The position numbers were made by a program, and so were the translations under genes. This document shows positions 44,918 to 54,170 of a stretch of DNA of 64,000 nt, piece after piece; the first letter of the stretch is position 1; each line of letters opens with the position of its first letter. The DNA is from a virus. Below the pieces are notes generated by a model. That model was not told where the DNA came from, did not search any database, and was given only the letters and a program-made list of their open reading frames with translations. The stretch covers positions 1 through 64,000 of IMG/VR virus record IMGVR_UViG_3300042485_001470. One strand, 5' to 3'.

Positions 44918-44947
44918 AACCCTCATCAGAAATGGTGGGGGTTTTTT
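44918..44947 (+). terminator. Rho-independent terminator after the tube gene
   Basis: A 10-bp stem (44918-44927 with 44934-44943, two G-U pairs), loop AGAAAT and six T at 44942-44947. Confidence 0.85.
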
Positions 44948-44971
44948 ATTTCCAATTTTTTAAAAACTATG

Positions 44972-44979
44972 TATTTATA
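44972..44979 (+). promoter_or_regulatory. Late promoter-like element TATTTATA
   Basis: The last eight bases of the nonamer are conserved (the first base is G). It lies 28 nt before the ATG at 45008 and follows the tube terminator. Confidence 0.4.
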
Positions 44980-45007
44980 TATACAAACTTAAAAAAGATA
45001 TAAAGTT

Positions 45008-45823
45008 ATGGCAGAAGTTAATATTGCACAACAAAATCCAACCCCTACACAGGTTGAAAAAGGTAAATTTGATTTTCCTACAGAAGTAATCGAATTACCA
45101 TCAAAAGGATTACTATATCCAGAAGGACATCCTCTTAGAAAAGGTACTTGTGAATTAAAGTATATGACAGCAAGAGAAGAAGATATTCTTGCAAATACAA
45201 ACCTTATTAAGAAAGGTATTGTATTAGATAAATTGTTTGAATCAGTAGTTGTTGAACCGGGTGTTAATCCAAATGATATTTTTATTGGTGATAAAAACGC
45301 TATCCTAATGGCAACTCGTATTTTGGGATATGGGGCTGATTATCAAATAGAAATGACAGATAAATTTTCATCAGAAAAGCAAGCTGTTACTATTGATTTG
45401 GGTAAAGTACAAACTAAAGATTTTGATGAATCTATATTGAATCCAAAAAATAGATATAGTTTTAAGTTACCAACAATGGGTACTCAACTTATTTTTAAAT
45501 TATTAACACATGGTGATGAGCAAGAAATAACTAGAGAAGTACAAGCTTTAGAAAAATTAAATAAGAATTCAGGCGCTTCATTTGATGTAACAACTCGTTT
45601 GAAATATATGATTGTTTCAGTTGATGGCAATGAAGATAGAGGTTTTGTAAACAGATGGATAACTAACTCATTCTTAGCAAAAGATACTAAAGCATTTAGA
45701 GCTTATGTTAAAGAATTATCACCTGATTTGGATATGAAATTCCAATTTACATCAGATGTTACTGGCGAGACGGAGGCGCTGGATATACCATTTGGGATTA
45801 ACTTTTTTTACCCTTCCAACTGA
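45008..45823 (+). CDS. gp26: Baseplate hub assembly protein (gp26-like, T4 baseplate family)
   Basis: The protein has 271 residues. FPTEVIELPSKGLLYPEGHPL at residues 22-42 and KYMTAREEDILANTNLIKKG at ~50-69 mark the family of T4 gp26 and its relatives, where LPSKG-x-x-Y is followed by a T-A-R-x-E-D-I-L helix. The end IPFGINFFYPSN fits the family ending in an aromatic FFxP. gp26 helps build the central hub of the baseplate. The last 68 nt overlap another open frame in +1 that encodes a gp51-like sequence. At the U7 run 45803-45809 a +1 slip would join the two. Upstream promoter and terminator elements place it in its own unit with that frame. Confidence 0.82.
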   Translation: MAEVNIAQQNPTPTQVEKGKFDFPTEVIELPSKGLLYPEGHPLRKGTCELKYMTAREEDILANTNLIKKGIVLDKLFESVVVEPGVNPNDIFIGDKNAILMATRILGYGADYQIEMTDKFSSEKQAVTIDLGKVQTKDFDESILNPKNRYSFKLPTMGTQLIFKLLTHGDEQEITREVQALEKLNKNSGASFDVTTRLKYMIVSVDGNEDRGFVNRWITNSFLAKDTKAFRAYVKELSPDLDMKFQFTSDVTGETEALDIPFGINFFYPSN

Positions 45824-46022
45824 TTATAAAATAATTCTTCATTCTCAAATTTGGGAAATGGTTCAATTTGGTAATGGATTTACTTGGTCAGAGGTTTATC
45901 ACATGCCATCATACCTTCGTAAATTTTATTTTAATAAGTTAATAGAACTTAAGAAAAAAGAAGCAGAAGAACATAAAAAGGCTCAGTCAAAAATGAAATC
46001 AAATAAAGTGAGGATACGTTAA
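45756..46022 (+). CDS. gp51-like hub assembly protein or frameshift extension of the gp26-like protein
   Basis: This 88-codon frame overlaps the end of the gp26-like gene in +1. From its residue 22 on it reads DYKIILHSQIWEMVQFGNGFT, then WSEVYHMPSYLRKFYFNKL and a Lys/Glu-rich helix. VY-x-MP-x-x-LR-x-FY is a typical mark of the small protein after gp26 in T4-like phages (T4 order 26-51). The first 20 residues (MLLARRRRW...) look like a shadow of the gp26 frame, and no other ATG precedes the conserved part. Either translation starts within gp26, or ribosomes slip +1 at 45803-45809. Sequencing error in the T7 run is a third option. It ends inside a terminator hairpin. Confidence 0.65.
   Translation: MLLARRRRWIYHLGLTFFTLPTDYKIILHSQIWEMVQFGNGFTWSEVYHMPSYLRKFYFNKLIELKKKEAEEHKKAQSKMKSNKVRIR
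45803..45809 (+). promoter_or_regulatory. Possible +1 frameshift site (U7)
   Basis: In the gp26 frame the site reads AAC UUU UUU UAC. A Phe-tRNA on the second UUU can re-pair perfectly one base downstream, after which ACC CUU CCA is read in the gp51-like frame. Both frames encode FF here. Confidence 0.35.
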
Positions 46023-46037
46023 TATCCTCACTTTTTT
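46005..46037 (+). terminator. Rho-independent terminator overlapping the gp51-like stop codon
   Basis: A perfect 12-bp stem (46005-46016 with 46023-46034) followed by T to 46037. The TAA stop of the gp51-like frame lies in the 6-nt loop. Confidence 0.85.
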
Positions 46038-46045
46038 ATTTGCCG

Positions 46046-46054
46046 ATATTTATA
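46046..46054 (+). promoter_or_regulatory. Candidate late promoter ATATTTATA
   Basis: An exact element lies 9 nt after the preceding terminator and 19 nt before the ATG at 46074. It would start the tape-measure/hub transcript. Confidence 0.5.
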
Positions 46055-46073
46055 CAATATAAACATTCTAATT

Positions 46074-46283
46074 ATGGAAAATAATAAAAAACAAGTTAAA
46101 GAAGGTATATTCGATGCAGCTGATAAATTTGTAACTAAATTTTTTGATGGTTTGTCAAATGGAGCTGCTAATAGCATTATTAGAAAAGCTGAACAGGCTA
46201 AATTACCAAAAGAAGCAATCGATAGGATGAAAAAAATGGAAAAAGATGCAGAAGAATTTAGAAAATTTTTAGATTCTTTATAA
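46074..46283 (+). CDS. Small helical protein upstream of the tape measure gene
   Basis: This 69-residue, mostly charged protein is predicted by eye to be nearly all helical, with AADKFVTKFFDGLSNGAANSII and a Lys/Glu-rich second half (EAIDRMKKMEKDAEEFRKF). It has no signal peptide. It starts right after a promoter-like element and ends 22 nt before the tape measure start. A tape measure chaperone role would fit, but nothing in the sequence proves it. Confidence 0.65.
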   Translation: MENNKKQVKEGIFDAADKFVTKFFDGLSNGAANSIIRKAEQAKLPKEAIDRMKKMEKDAEEFRKFLDSL

Positions 46284-46305
46284 TCTACATTAGATAATTT
46301 TATAA

Positions 46306-49101
46306 ATGGCAAAAGCAAAAAATACACAAAAGGGACAACAGCTAGAATTATTCCCTACACCCGCCGCAGCACCTGCTGCACCTGCTGCTGCTGCGCAAGA
46401 ACTTAAACTTTCTGAAAGAATTGCACAAAAAAGAGCAGAAATTAATAAATTACTAGAAAAGGGTGAAGAAATTACTGAAGCTGAATTAGAGTTAGTTAGA
46501 AAAGAAGAAATTGCTTTAGCAAAATTAGAAAAACAACAAAAGAAAGTATTAGAGGGTAGGCGTACCAATGAACAGAAACAACTAGATATAAATTCAGCAG
46601 TAAAGGAAGAATTAGGTTCTCTGGCATCAATCAGTAAAGTATATGGCGGTTTAACAACAGCCCAATCAAATACTTTAACTACACATCAAAAATCATTAAC
46701 GGCGGTATTAGCACAAGAAAGCGCAACCCAAGAGCAATATGAATTTGCTCAAAATCATGTTGCGGAAATGTCAAAGATGTTTGCATTGCAACAGCAGCTT
46801 GCTCAATTGGGTCCTGAACAAGTAGCTGAACGAGAAGCAATAAATGCAAAAATTGACGTTCAGAATGATAAAATGGAGCAATCTATTGCACATGCAAAGG
46901 GTATGGGTTATATAACCGAAGACCAAGCTAAGGCGATGAACGATGGACGAGTTGCTGCACTGAAAAACAACTCAATAGCGGAAAAGTATGCAACAATTAG
47001 TGCAGAGACAAAAGAAGTAATAGAGGGACAGATTCAGGCGTATGAAGCCATAAAAAAATCAATTAGGGGTGTAATTGGTACTGTCAAATTACTTACTATG
47101 GGATGGGCAGGTGTTGCTAGAATAACATTGATGGGTGCTGGGGCAGCTATCTCAAAAGTAGGAAAAACAATCAGAGAGATGGGTGGGTACTTGGGGGGTG
47201 CAACTATATCTGCTACTGCGTTGGGAACTGTATTTGATTCCGCTAATGATGTTGCTAAGGGATTATCAGAAGAAATGGGTGGTTTGAATGATGTATCATT
47301 TCAAGCTCAACTCAATACAAACCTTATGGCCACTAATATGGGTATAAGTGGAACTGAAGCAGCAAAATTAACTGGTAATCTAGCTCGTTTAAATGGTAAT
47401 AGTATTGAAACTGCACAAAACCTAGCAAATGGAGCCAAAGAAATGGCAAAAACTGCCGGAGTAGTCCCAGCAGCTGTAATGGCTGATATGGCAGCATCTG
47501 CTGAAGAATTTGCACTATTTGGTAAGGATGGTGGAAAGAATATGCAAGAAGCCGCAGTTCAAGCCGCTAAGATGGGTGTTAGTTTAAAAACTATGGGTGG
47601 CGTTGCCGATAACCTTTTAGATTTTGAAACTTCTATTAATAGTGAATTGGAATTGGGGGCAATGCTCGGTAAAAATATTAATTTAGATAGAGCAAGGGCA
47701 TTAGCATACGAAGGAGATATAGCAGGAGCTACTCAAGAAACATTGAATGCATTAGGTGGTGTTGATGAGTTTAATAAAATGGATTATTTCCAAAAGAAAA
47801 AAACAGCCGAATTATTAGGTACTTCCGTTGAAGAATTACAAAAAATGGTTACCCAACAGGAAGAAGCAGCAACATTAGGTGGGCAAATAGATGGAACATT
47901 CAATTCAATGACGGAAGGATTAACTGCATTAACAACAGGCCCTTTAGGTGGATTTGTTTCTGGGTTGAGTGGTGCAATTGGACAAACATCGGAAATAGCA
48001 GGTAACTTTAAATCAGCTGGTGATTTTGCAAAAGAGACGTTTGGTAAAGCAAAAGATTTTTTTGGAGGAAAAAAACCTGATGTACCTGACTTACCAAAAA
48101 ATTCTACAGAATCAATAACAGATTCAGTTACATCATCTGGTGATTCTGGTGGTAAAGTATCAGGTCCTGGAGAAAAAGCTGGTGATGGTCTAAAAAGTTT
48201 AGCAGAAGGTTTAGAAAAAATGGGTACTACAAAAGTATTATTTGGTGCATTGAACTTAATACCAACTGCATTGGGTTTACTTCTTATGGTAGTTGGTATT
48301 CCATCATTAATGGCAATTGGTGCATTTGGTCTTAATGCTGGAATGGGATTACTATATCTTGCTGAAGGCTTAGAAAAAATGGGCACTACACAGGTATTAT
48401 TTGGTGCATTGAATTTAATACCAACTGCATTAGGATTTGCTTTAATGACACTTGGTGTAATTGGATTAGCAGGTGTTGCACTTTTAGGTGCACCAGCTGG
48501 GGCAGGATTAGTCGCATTAGGTAGTGGATTGGCATCATTTGGAGCAACGGCTGGGACTGTAGGATGGTTGGGAGTTGCCGTAATTTTGGCATTAGGAGCC
48601 GCTTTTACATTATTTGCATTTGGATTGAGTTTATTAGCACCATTAGTTGAATCAATTGGAAACGCAATTGGTAGTGTTGTAGAATCAATAGCAGCCGGTA
48701 TTGTTATGATTGTTTCAAGTATAAGTGATTTATTGGTTAATGTATTACCATTACTTAATTTAGAAGCAGCGGCTGGAATTCTAGCGATGGCAGCTTCATT
48801 TACGGTATTAGCAGGTTCATTGGCATTGTTAAGCACTATGGGATTAGCAGCCATTCCTGTATTATTAGCGGTTGGTGCAGTTGGTGCAGTTGGAGCAAGT
48901 ATATTTGGTGGTGGTGAAGAAGGAGCCGAAGGGGCTGATGGTGGTGGTGATAGAACTGGTGAGTTAATTGATGAGATAAAAGGATTGAGAGCAGATTTAA
49001 TAGCTGGTAAAATAGCCGTAAATATAGATGGCCAAAAGGTTACTTCTAATGTAGGTAAAGTTGTATCTAGAATTAGTTCAAATTCATACGCTAAAGTATA
49101 A
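46306..49101 (+). CDS. Tape measure protein
   Basis: The protein has 931 residues. It begins with an Ala/Pro-rich linker (residues ~18-30), then a long charged helical part to about residue 120 (ERIAQKRAEINKLLEKGEE...). The middle is Ala/Gly-rich and helical. Residues ~640-890 hold several long hydrophobic helices, with LFGALNLIPTALG present twice. The sequence closes with a charged segment after a Gly/Glu-rich linker. Long helices plus late hydrophobic segments, placed between the tube and the hub genes, are the hallmarks of a tape measure (T4 gp29 equivalent), which sets tail length and helps the DNA pass the membrane. No peptidase domain was seen. The next gene starts 2 nt after its stop codon. 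Confidence 0.82.
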   Translation: MAKAKNTQKGQQLELFPTPAAAPAAPAAAAQELKLSERIAQKRAEINKLLEKGEEITEAELELVRKEEIALAKLEKQQKKVLEGRRTNEQKQLDINSAVKEELGSLASISKVYGGLTTAQSNTLTTHQKSLTAVLAQESATQEQYEFAQNHVAEMSKMFALQQQLAQLGPEQVAEREAINAKIDVQNDKMEQSIAHAKGMGYITEDQAKAMNDGRVAALKNNSIAEKYATISAETKEVIEGQIQAYEAIKKSIRGVIGTVKLLTMGWAGVARITLMGAGAAISKVGKTIREMGGYLGGATISATALGTVFDSANDVAKGLSEEMGGLNDVSFQAQLNTNLMATNMGISGTEAAKLTGNLARLNGNSIETAQNLANGAKEMAKTAGVVPAAVMADMAASAEEFALFGKDGGKNMQEAAVQAAKMGVSLKTMGGVADNLLDFETSINSELELGAMLGKNINLDRARALAYEGDIAGATQETLNALGGVDEFNKMDYFQKKKTAELLGTSVEELQKMVTQQEEAATLGGQIDGTFNSMTEGLTALTTGPLGGFVSGLSGAIGQTSEIAGNFKSAGDFAKETFGKAKDFFGGKKPDVPDLPKNSTESITDSVTSSGDSGGKVSGPGEKAGDGLKSLAEGLEKMGTTKVLFGALNLIPTALGLLLMVVGIPSLMAIGAFGLNAGMGLLYLAEGLEKMGTTQVLFGALNLIPTALGFALMTLGVIGLAGVALLGAPAGAGLVALGSGLASFGATAGTVGWLGVAVILALGAAFTLFAFGLSLLAPLVESIGNAIGSVVESIAAGIVMIVSSISDLLVNVLPLLNLEAAAGILAMAASFTVLAGSLALLSTMGLAAIPVLLAVGAVGAVGASIFGGGEEGAEGADGGGDRTGELIDEIKGLRADLIAGKIAVNIDGQKVTSNVGKVVSRISSNSYAKV

Positions 49102-49103
49102 CG

Positions 49104-51587
49104 ATGGGAAAAAGTATTGAAGAATTATTTAAAACAAAACAATTGGTAGATGGTAAAACAGCTGCCGAAAAATACGAAATTCGTAATAGTAAAGATATAG
49201 AATTACGTGCATCTACGGGTGCTATGAATTTACCATTCAAAGGAGCACAAATACTAAGAAGAAATTTATCATCAAGAACAAGAGAAACCCGATTAGAAGA
49301 AGAAGTAACAGGATTAAGAATTATATCTAAGCTAGCAGGCCCTATTATATATGGTACTGATATTTTTAAATTAAGTACACAAAAAACTGAAATGGTTTCC
49401 GTAATGAAAGATTCGGTAAACCCAAACAATTCAGCAGATAGTGGTCTTTTGGGAAACGCATTTGAAAAGGGAAAAACAAAAGGATTAGAATTATTAAGTA
49501 AACTAGGCGTACAACTTCCACAAAAACTAATACCAACTCGTATATTTTTAAATAAGGAATTTAAAGCAGGTAAAGAGCCAGATACTATGGCTACACTTGC
49601 TAAAATAAAAGGAGATGGTGCTGGTAATTTGGCTGGAAAGTTTTTAGCTCAAAATGCAAAAGGAACTCCTAAACAAATAGGTAACCAGGTATTAGGTGGT
49701 GGTATTGGTTTATTAAAAGGTGAAGTTAAGAAAAAATTATTTGGAGCACCAAAGCAAGGTGCACAAAATCTTGCCAAAAAAGGAGATACTGAAGTTCAAT
49801 ACGATAGTACTGCAAAATATTCCGATACTGTAAACCCAATTGATGAAGATTATTTCAAAAGAAATGACCTTTCATCTATATTAGTGGCACAAGATACAAA
49901 AGAGAATGCTGACCAGGCTGTTAAAAAAAGAGTTGATGAAATAGTCCCTAAAGGAAAATCTATAAATGCTTCAAAAAATCCATTTGCTAAGTTAGGTGAA
50001 AAAATTGGAGATATTAAAAAAGAAGGTGAGCAAAAATTATCACAAGCAAAAAAAGTAGGACAGCAAGAATTATCAGCTGGTAAAAAAGTTGGTGATACTA
50101 AAAGTGGAGGTTCATCTACTGGGGCGGATTCGATAATTAGATATTCTGATACTGTTGATGAAACACAGGATGATGCAAAATTAAGAAATGACCTTTCTAC
50201 TTTACTTCTATCAAAAAAACAAAAGGAAACAGAATCTCCTGATAATAAAAAGCAAATTGATGCAATAAAAGGTAATCTGGGGGCTTTAAATGTAAAGCAA
50301 AATCCATTCGCAAAATCATCAGATAAAGTTAAATCAGCAGATGGTGACACAAAAAATGGTTTACAATCTGGTAGAAAATTAGGACAGCAATCGATTGCAA
50401 CTGGTAAAAAAATTGGTGAAACTGCTGATACGGCTGCTGGTGTAATTATATACTCTAATACCGTAGATGAAACACAGGATGATGTAAAATTAAGAAATGA
50501 TTTATCAACAAAATTACAAGCATTAATGCAAGCAAGTAGTGCAGTAACTGCCCAAGGGGGTACTATTTCTGGTCTATCAAGATCCGATGTTACTCAAAAT
50601 ATGTATTCAACGAAAAAAAATAAAAGTACAAAACTGGGTAGAAAAGATGTACCATCGGTATCTTTAAAAACAAAATATGGTATAGAAAGTTCAAATAAGT
50701 TAGATTTTTTAAATGAAAAAACAACATACACATCTGACCCCCTTAAACTAAGTGATGGTACGACATTAGATGACCATGATTTTATAGTACTTAAATTTAA
50801 ATCAATAGCAACTGGAGAAGTGGCAAGTTTTAGAGCAACTGTAACTGGAATATCTGAAACAGTATCACCTTCATGGGATAGTGCAAAATTTATAGGTTCT
50901 CCGTTTAATTATTATACATACTCAAGTATAGAAAGAAGTGTAAGTTTTAATTTCAAAATGTATTCAACAACCCCTACACAACATATAGCATGTTGGCAAC
51001 GATTAAACTTTTTAACTGGTTTGACATATCCGCAAGGTTATTCGGGACCATACGCAACTCCTCCTTTTGTAGAATTTACATTGGGTAGTCTTTATAAACG
51101 TAAAGCCACCTTTATTGAATCTTTATCATATACTATGGATGACAACGGAGGATGGGAAATAGGTAATACTTTAGGATTACTCAGTGAAAAAGTAAAAGTC
51201 AATGGTAAAGATGTTTCTATGAAAGATTATAAGTTACCAATGGTTGTAGATGTTTCAATAACTTTAAAAATATTGGAATCAAAAAGTACAACTGATAGTA
51301 AACAATTTTATGGATTTTCTAGATTGGGTGCAAATAATTCAGTTAAGCCAACGGATACTAAAGGAAACACATCAACTAATGCACAAAAATCAGGCGATGC
51401 AAATATATCAACGGACTCAACTAAAGTTGAATCATCAGAAACTATCAAACAAAGTAACGTAAAAAGTTTGAATAGTAAAGAAACTAATAAACAAACTGAT
51501 AATAATTCTGCAATCCCTAGCTTCATAAAATTTGATGGTTATGGTGGTGGTGATTTTGGTGGCGGCGGAGCTGGTGATAGTTTTTAA
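49104..51587 (+). CDS. Baseplate tube initiator / cap (gp48- or gp54-like)
   Basis: The protein has 827 residues. The N-terminal half is Lys-rich and poorly ordered and contains three spaced copies of a short element, YSDTVDExxxDxKLRNDLS, at about residues 234, 346 and 450. The C-terminal ~260 residues have the marks of tube-initiator proteins: IATGEVASFRATVTGISETVSPSWDSAKFIG, YTYSSIERSVSFNFKMY, WQRLNFLTGLTYP, PPFVEFTLG, ESLSYTMDDNGGWEIG, and LPMVVDVSITLKIL. This is the baseplate end on which the tube starts (gp48/gp54 in T4). The extreme C-terminus is Ser/Gly-rich. The N-terminal extension with repeats is not known to me in this family. It is placed between the tape measure and LysM-type gene. 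Confidence 0.7.
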   Translation: MGKSIEELFKTKQLVDGKTAAEKYEIRNSKDIELRASTGAMNLPFKGAQILRRNLSSRTRETRLEEEVTGLRIISKLAGPIIYGTDIFKLSTQKTEMVSVMKDSVNPNNSADSGLLGNAFEKGKTKGLELLSKLGVQLPQKLIPTRIFLNKEFKAGKEPDTMATLAKIKGDGAGNLAGKFLAQNAKGTPKQIGNQVLGGGIGLLKGEVKKKLFGAPKQGAQNLAKKGDTEVQYDSTAKYSDTVNPIDEDYFKRNDLSSILVAQDTKENADQAVKKRVDEIVPKGKSINASKNPFAKLGEKIGDIKKEGEQKLSQAKKVGQQELSAGKKVGDTKSGGSSTGADSIIRYSDTVDETQDDAKLRNDLSTLLLSKKQKETESPDNKKQIDAIKGNLGALNVKQNPFAKSSDKVKSADGDTKNGLQSGRKLGQQSIATGKKIGETADTAAGVIIYSNTVDETQDDVKLRNDLSTKLQALMQASSAVTAQGGTISGLSRSDVTQNMYSTKKNKSTKLGRKDVPSVSLKTKYGIESSNKLDFLNEKTTYTSDPLKLSDGTTLDDHDFIVLKFKSIATGEVASFRATVTGISETVSPSWDSAKFIGSPFNYYTYSSIERSVSFNFKMYSTTPTQHIACWQRLNFLTGLTYPQGYSGPYATPPFVEFTLGSLYKRKATFIESLSYTMDDNGGWEIGNTLGLLSEKVKVNGKDVSMKDYKLPMVVDVSITLKILESKSTTDSKQFYGFSRLGANNSVKPTDTKGNTSTNAQKSGDANISTDSTKVESSETIKQSNVKSLNSKETNKQTDNNSAIPSFIKFDGYGGGDFGGGGAGDSF

Positions 51588-51598
51588 ATATATTAATT

Positions 51599-51886
51599 AT
51601 GAGTAGATACGAAAATAATCCTATTAAAAAAACTTTTGATGGTAAAGAAGTATATAGAAGAAAAATATATCCAAATATTCCGTTAAAAGATACCGATGTA
51701 TATGTAATGACGGAAACTGGTGACAGATTGGATACATTGGCATTTCAATATTATGAAGATTCATCATTATGGTGGATAATTGCCGCAGCAAATAATATAC
51801 ACGATGCCCCTATGGGATTGCAAGATGGTACTATACTAAGAATACCATTAAACTATATTCAAATAAACAGTAATTTTATAAAATAA
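51599..51886 (+). CDS. LysM-type baseplate protein (gp53-like)
   Basis: This 95-residue protein has YRRKIYPNIPLKDTDVYV, then GDRLDTLAFQYYEDSSLWWIIAAANN and GTILRIPLN. The sequence 'GDRLDxLAxxxYxDxxLWWxIAxANN...P' is the LysM-like fold of gp53 and of tail protein X families. The protein probably joins wedge and hub parts of the baseplate. It follows the tube initiator gene after 11 nt and precedes the hub gene by 3 nt. T4 gp53 is longer, so this is a minimal LysM form. Confidence 0.8.
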   Translation: MSRYENNPIKKTFDGKEVYRRKIYPNIPLKDTDVYVMTETGDRLDTLAFQYYEDSSLWWIIAAANNIHDAPMGLQDGTILRIPLNYIQINSNFIK

Positions 51887-51889
51887 TTT

Positions 51890-54169
51890 ATGTCAAGTTT
51901 TCCTAATTTATCAAATTTAGCGGGTTATGTAAAATCTGCATTAGATAGAAGAATTGGTAATGTTCAAAATGTATCACAATTAAATGCTTGGGTTAGAGTA
52001 TCTTCTGGTGTTGGTGGGGGACTTATGTTATTATCTAATCCCAATTTTGCATTATTTAGAGCAGCTGGTGAAGGTTCTATCTATGGGGATGGTAAATCAA
52101 GTGGTACTTTGGGAACTAGTTGGGGCGGTGCAGCAATTTATGCGGAAACAAGTGATTCTGGATTTAGACCTAAACCAAATATTACATCAATCGAAATCGA
52201 TGAGGGAGCTGGTACATTAAGTAGAAAAGCATCGTTTACCATAACATGCTACACTAAAGGACAATTGGATACTTTGTGTGAATATTTTTTAGAACCGGGA
52301 TATTCTATTTTTTTAGAATGGGGTTGGAATGTACCTGAATCACTAAAAGCATACAGTTCCACATTAAATTCTACTACGGTAGCAAATTTTCAAAGTTTTA
52401 AAAAAGTAAATGAAGCAAGAGCAAATTCAAAAGGTACTTATGATAACTATTTGGGATTTATAACCGGAGGCGGTATTTCATCTAATGGGGATACTTATGA
52501 AATATCTGTTAAATGTACTGGATTCACAGAACTACCTGCATATTTTATGGGAGCCGATAATTCAGAAGATTCGGAAAATGAGGAAAAAATAACAGAACCA
52601 GAATATAGTACTGCACAAATATCAGCTGAAACTAATTTGGGTAAAAAAAGATTTATGATGGCTTTTAATAGATTGCCATCGAATAGAAGAACTACTAGAG
52701 TATCATCTCTAATAGTAAACCCATTGGTAGCAAACCCTTCTAATTTTATAAATGTTGATGAAACTGTAAAGGCAAAAGTAAATGAATGTGTTGGTGGAAC
52801 TGAATTGCTTGGAATATCAATAAATGATGAAGAAGCAAATGTAGGTGGAGTGACTCAAGAATTCCCATCAGGAACGGAAATTATAAAAGATGAATCCTTT
52901 ATACGATTTGGTACTTTAATGGAAATACTTAATCAAATTGGTATGGAAGGGTTTATGATAGGTGGGAAGGTAATAAAAACCACAATAAACACAAAAACCA
53001 CAGTTTGTTGTGCATTTCCAAAAATATTTAGTACTGATAAGAAAAAACTATTTATACCAAATAAAACCGCTCCTTTATTCGATTTAGTTAAAGCAGCAAA
53101 TAGTCCAACTGATAATGGTGTAAGTGATGCGGCAACAGATGATTGTTCTGTAGTTAATGTAAATGATTCAGCCAATCTAATTATGTTTCCAGCAGCAGGA
53201 ACGATAGCAAATGGTATTGCTAATGGTAAGGTTGTTGTTAGTAATAAAATAGATGGTTCATTTGAAGCATTGACTAAACCAAATGGGCAGTGGGGGTTTT
53301 TGGATGACCTTTATGTAAATTTAGATTTTGCAAAAGGGGTATTAGAAACCAAAAACTTTTCTATAAGAAATGCATTATATCAAATATTAAATGGAATGTC
53401 AGCAGCGGCTGGAGGTCTATGGGATTTTCAAATAATGTCTGATGAGGATGATACAGAATTAAGAGTTGTTGATATGAATTTAACACCAACTGGTGTACAA
53501 GAGCCATATCAATTTATATTGGCTGGAGTTAATTCTATTTTTATAGATGCATCATTGGATATGGATATTAGTGGTGCAAAGATGAATCAAATAATTGGTA
53601 ATAGATTAGGACAGACAATTAATGGAAGTCAAAAAGATGTTAAATCAAAAGATAAAAAAGGACTATTTACCAATAAAGATGACCAAATTTTAAAAGAAAT
53701 AAAAAAAAGGGAAGAACCACCTCCACCAAAAGATGCTACGCCACCTGAAGGTCCTACTGATGATGAACTTGAAGAAGCAAAAATCAAAAACTTACAATTG
53801 TTTTTAGATAAAATTGGATTGATGCCTAGACCACATCTTGATGATAAATACCCATTTGAGGCAGACTTGAAAAAAAGTGTGTTTACAGTCGCATATAATG
53901 ACCAAGCAGTTTTTGAATTTTTCAAAAATCAAAACGATAAAAAGGCAGTACAAACTGAACCAGGTGGAGTTGGACCTATTATGCCAATTAAATTTACATT
54001 TACAATACATGGATTGAGTGGTATTAAGAGAGGTGATAAATTTAAAGTATTGGGATTACCTAAAAATTATGAATCAACTGGGTTTTTTCAAGTAACATCC
54101 GTTAAACATACGATAACCGATATGTTATGGAAAACTGATATAGAAGGAAGCTTTAGACAATCAAGATAA
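51890..54169 (+). CDS. Baseplate hub protein (gp27-like)
   Basis: The protein has 759 residues. Residues ~95-130 have PNITSIEIDEGAGTLSRKASFTITCYTKGQLDTLCEYFLEPG, then SIFLEWGW, typical of hub proteins that form the first ring under the tube. The middle has YQILNGMSAAAGGLWDFQIMSDED, and the end has IKFTFTIHGLSGIKRGDKFKVLGLP...GFFQVTSVKHTI...WKTDIEG. This order (beta domain, ring domain, final GLSGI-x-x-GD-x-F ... FQV-x-x-x-x-H) matches the gp27/gpD superfamily. A Pro/Lys-rich linker lies near residues 600-625. No lysozyme domain is fused, unlike the separate T4 gp5. It trimerises at the tip of the tail. The following gene starts 1 nt after the stop. Confidence 0.75.
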   Translation: MSSFPNLSNLAGYVKSALDRRIGNVQNVSQLNAWVRVSSGVGGGLMLLSNPNFALFRAAGEGSIYGDGKSSGTLGTSWGGAAIYAETSDSGFRPKPNITSIEIDEGAGTLSRKASFTITCYTKGQLDTLCEYFLEPGYSIFLEWGWNVPESLKAYSSTLNSTTVANFQSFKKVNEARANSKGTYDNYLGFITGGGISSNGDTYEISVKCTGFTELPAYFMGADNSEDSENEEKITEPEYSTAQISAETNLGKKRFMMAFNRLPSNRRTTRVSSLIVNPLVANPSNFINVDETVKAKVNECVGGTELLGISINDEEANVGGVTQEFPSGTEIIKDESFIRFGTLMEILNQIGMEGFMIGGKVIKTTINTKTTVCCAFPKIFSTDKKKLFIPNKTAPLFDLVKAANSPTDNGVSDAATDDCSVVNVNDSANLIMFPAAGTIANGIANGKVVVSNKIDGSFEALTKPNGQWGFLDDLYVNLDFAKGVLETKNFSIRNALYQILNGMSAAAGGLWDFQIMSDEDDTELRVVDMNLTPTGVQEPYQFILAGVNSIFIDASLDMDISGAKMNQIIGNRLGQTINGSQKDVKSKDKKGLFTNKDDQILKEIKKREEPPPPKDATPPEGPTDDELEEAKIKNLQLFLDKIGLMPRPHLDDKYPFEADLKKSVFTVAYNDQAVFEFFKNQNDKKAVQTEPGGVGPIMPIKFTFTIHGLSGIKRGDKFKVLGLPKNYESTGFFQVTSVKHTITDMLWKTDIEGSFRQSR

Positions 54170-54170
54170 T

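Noticed and set aside
47784-48854. A 356-codon - strand frame within the tape measure gene.
   Set aside because: It shadows the Ala/Gly/Leu-rich tape measure; composition is Asn/Pro-rich with no domain and the + strand gene is well supported.
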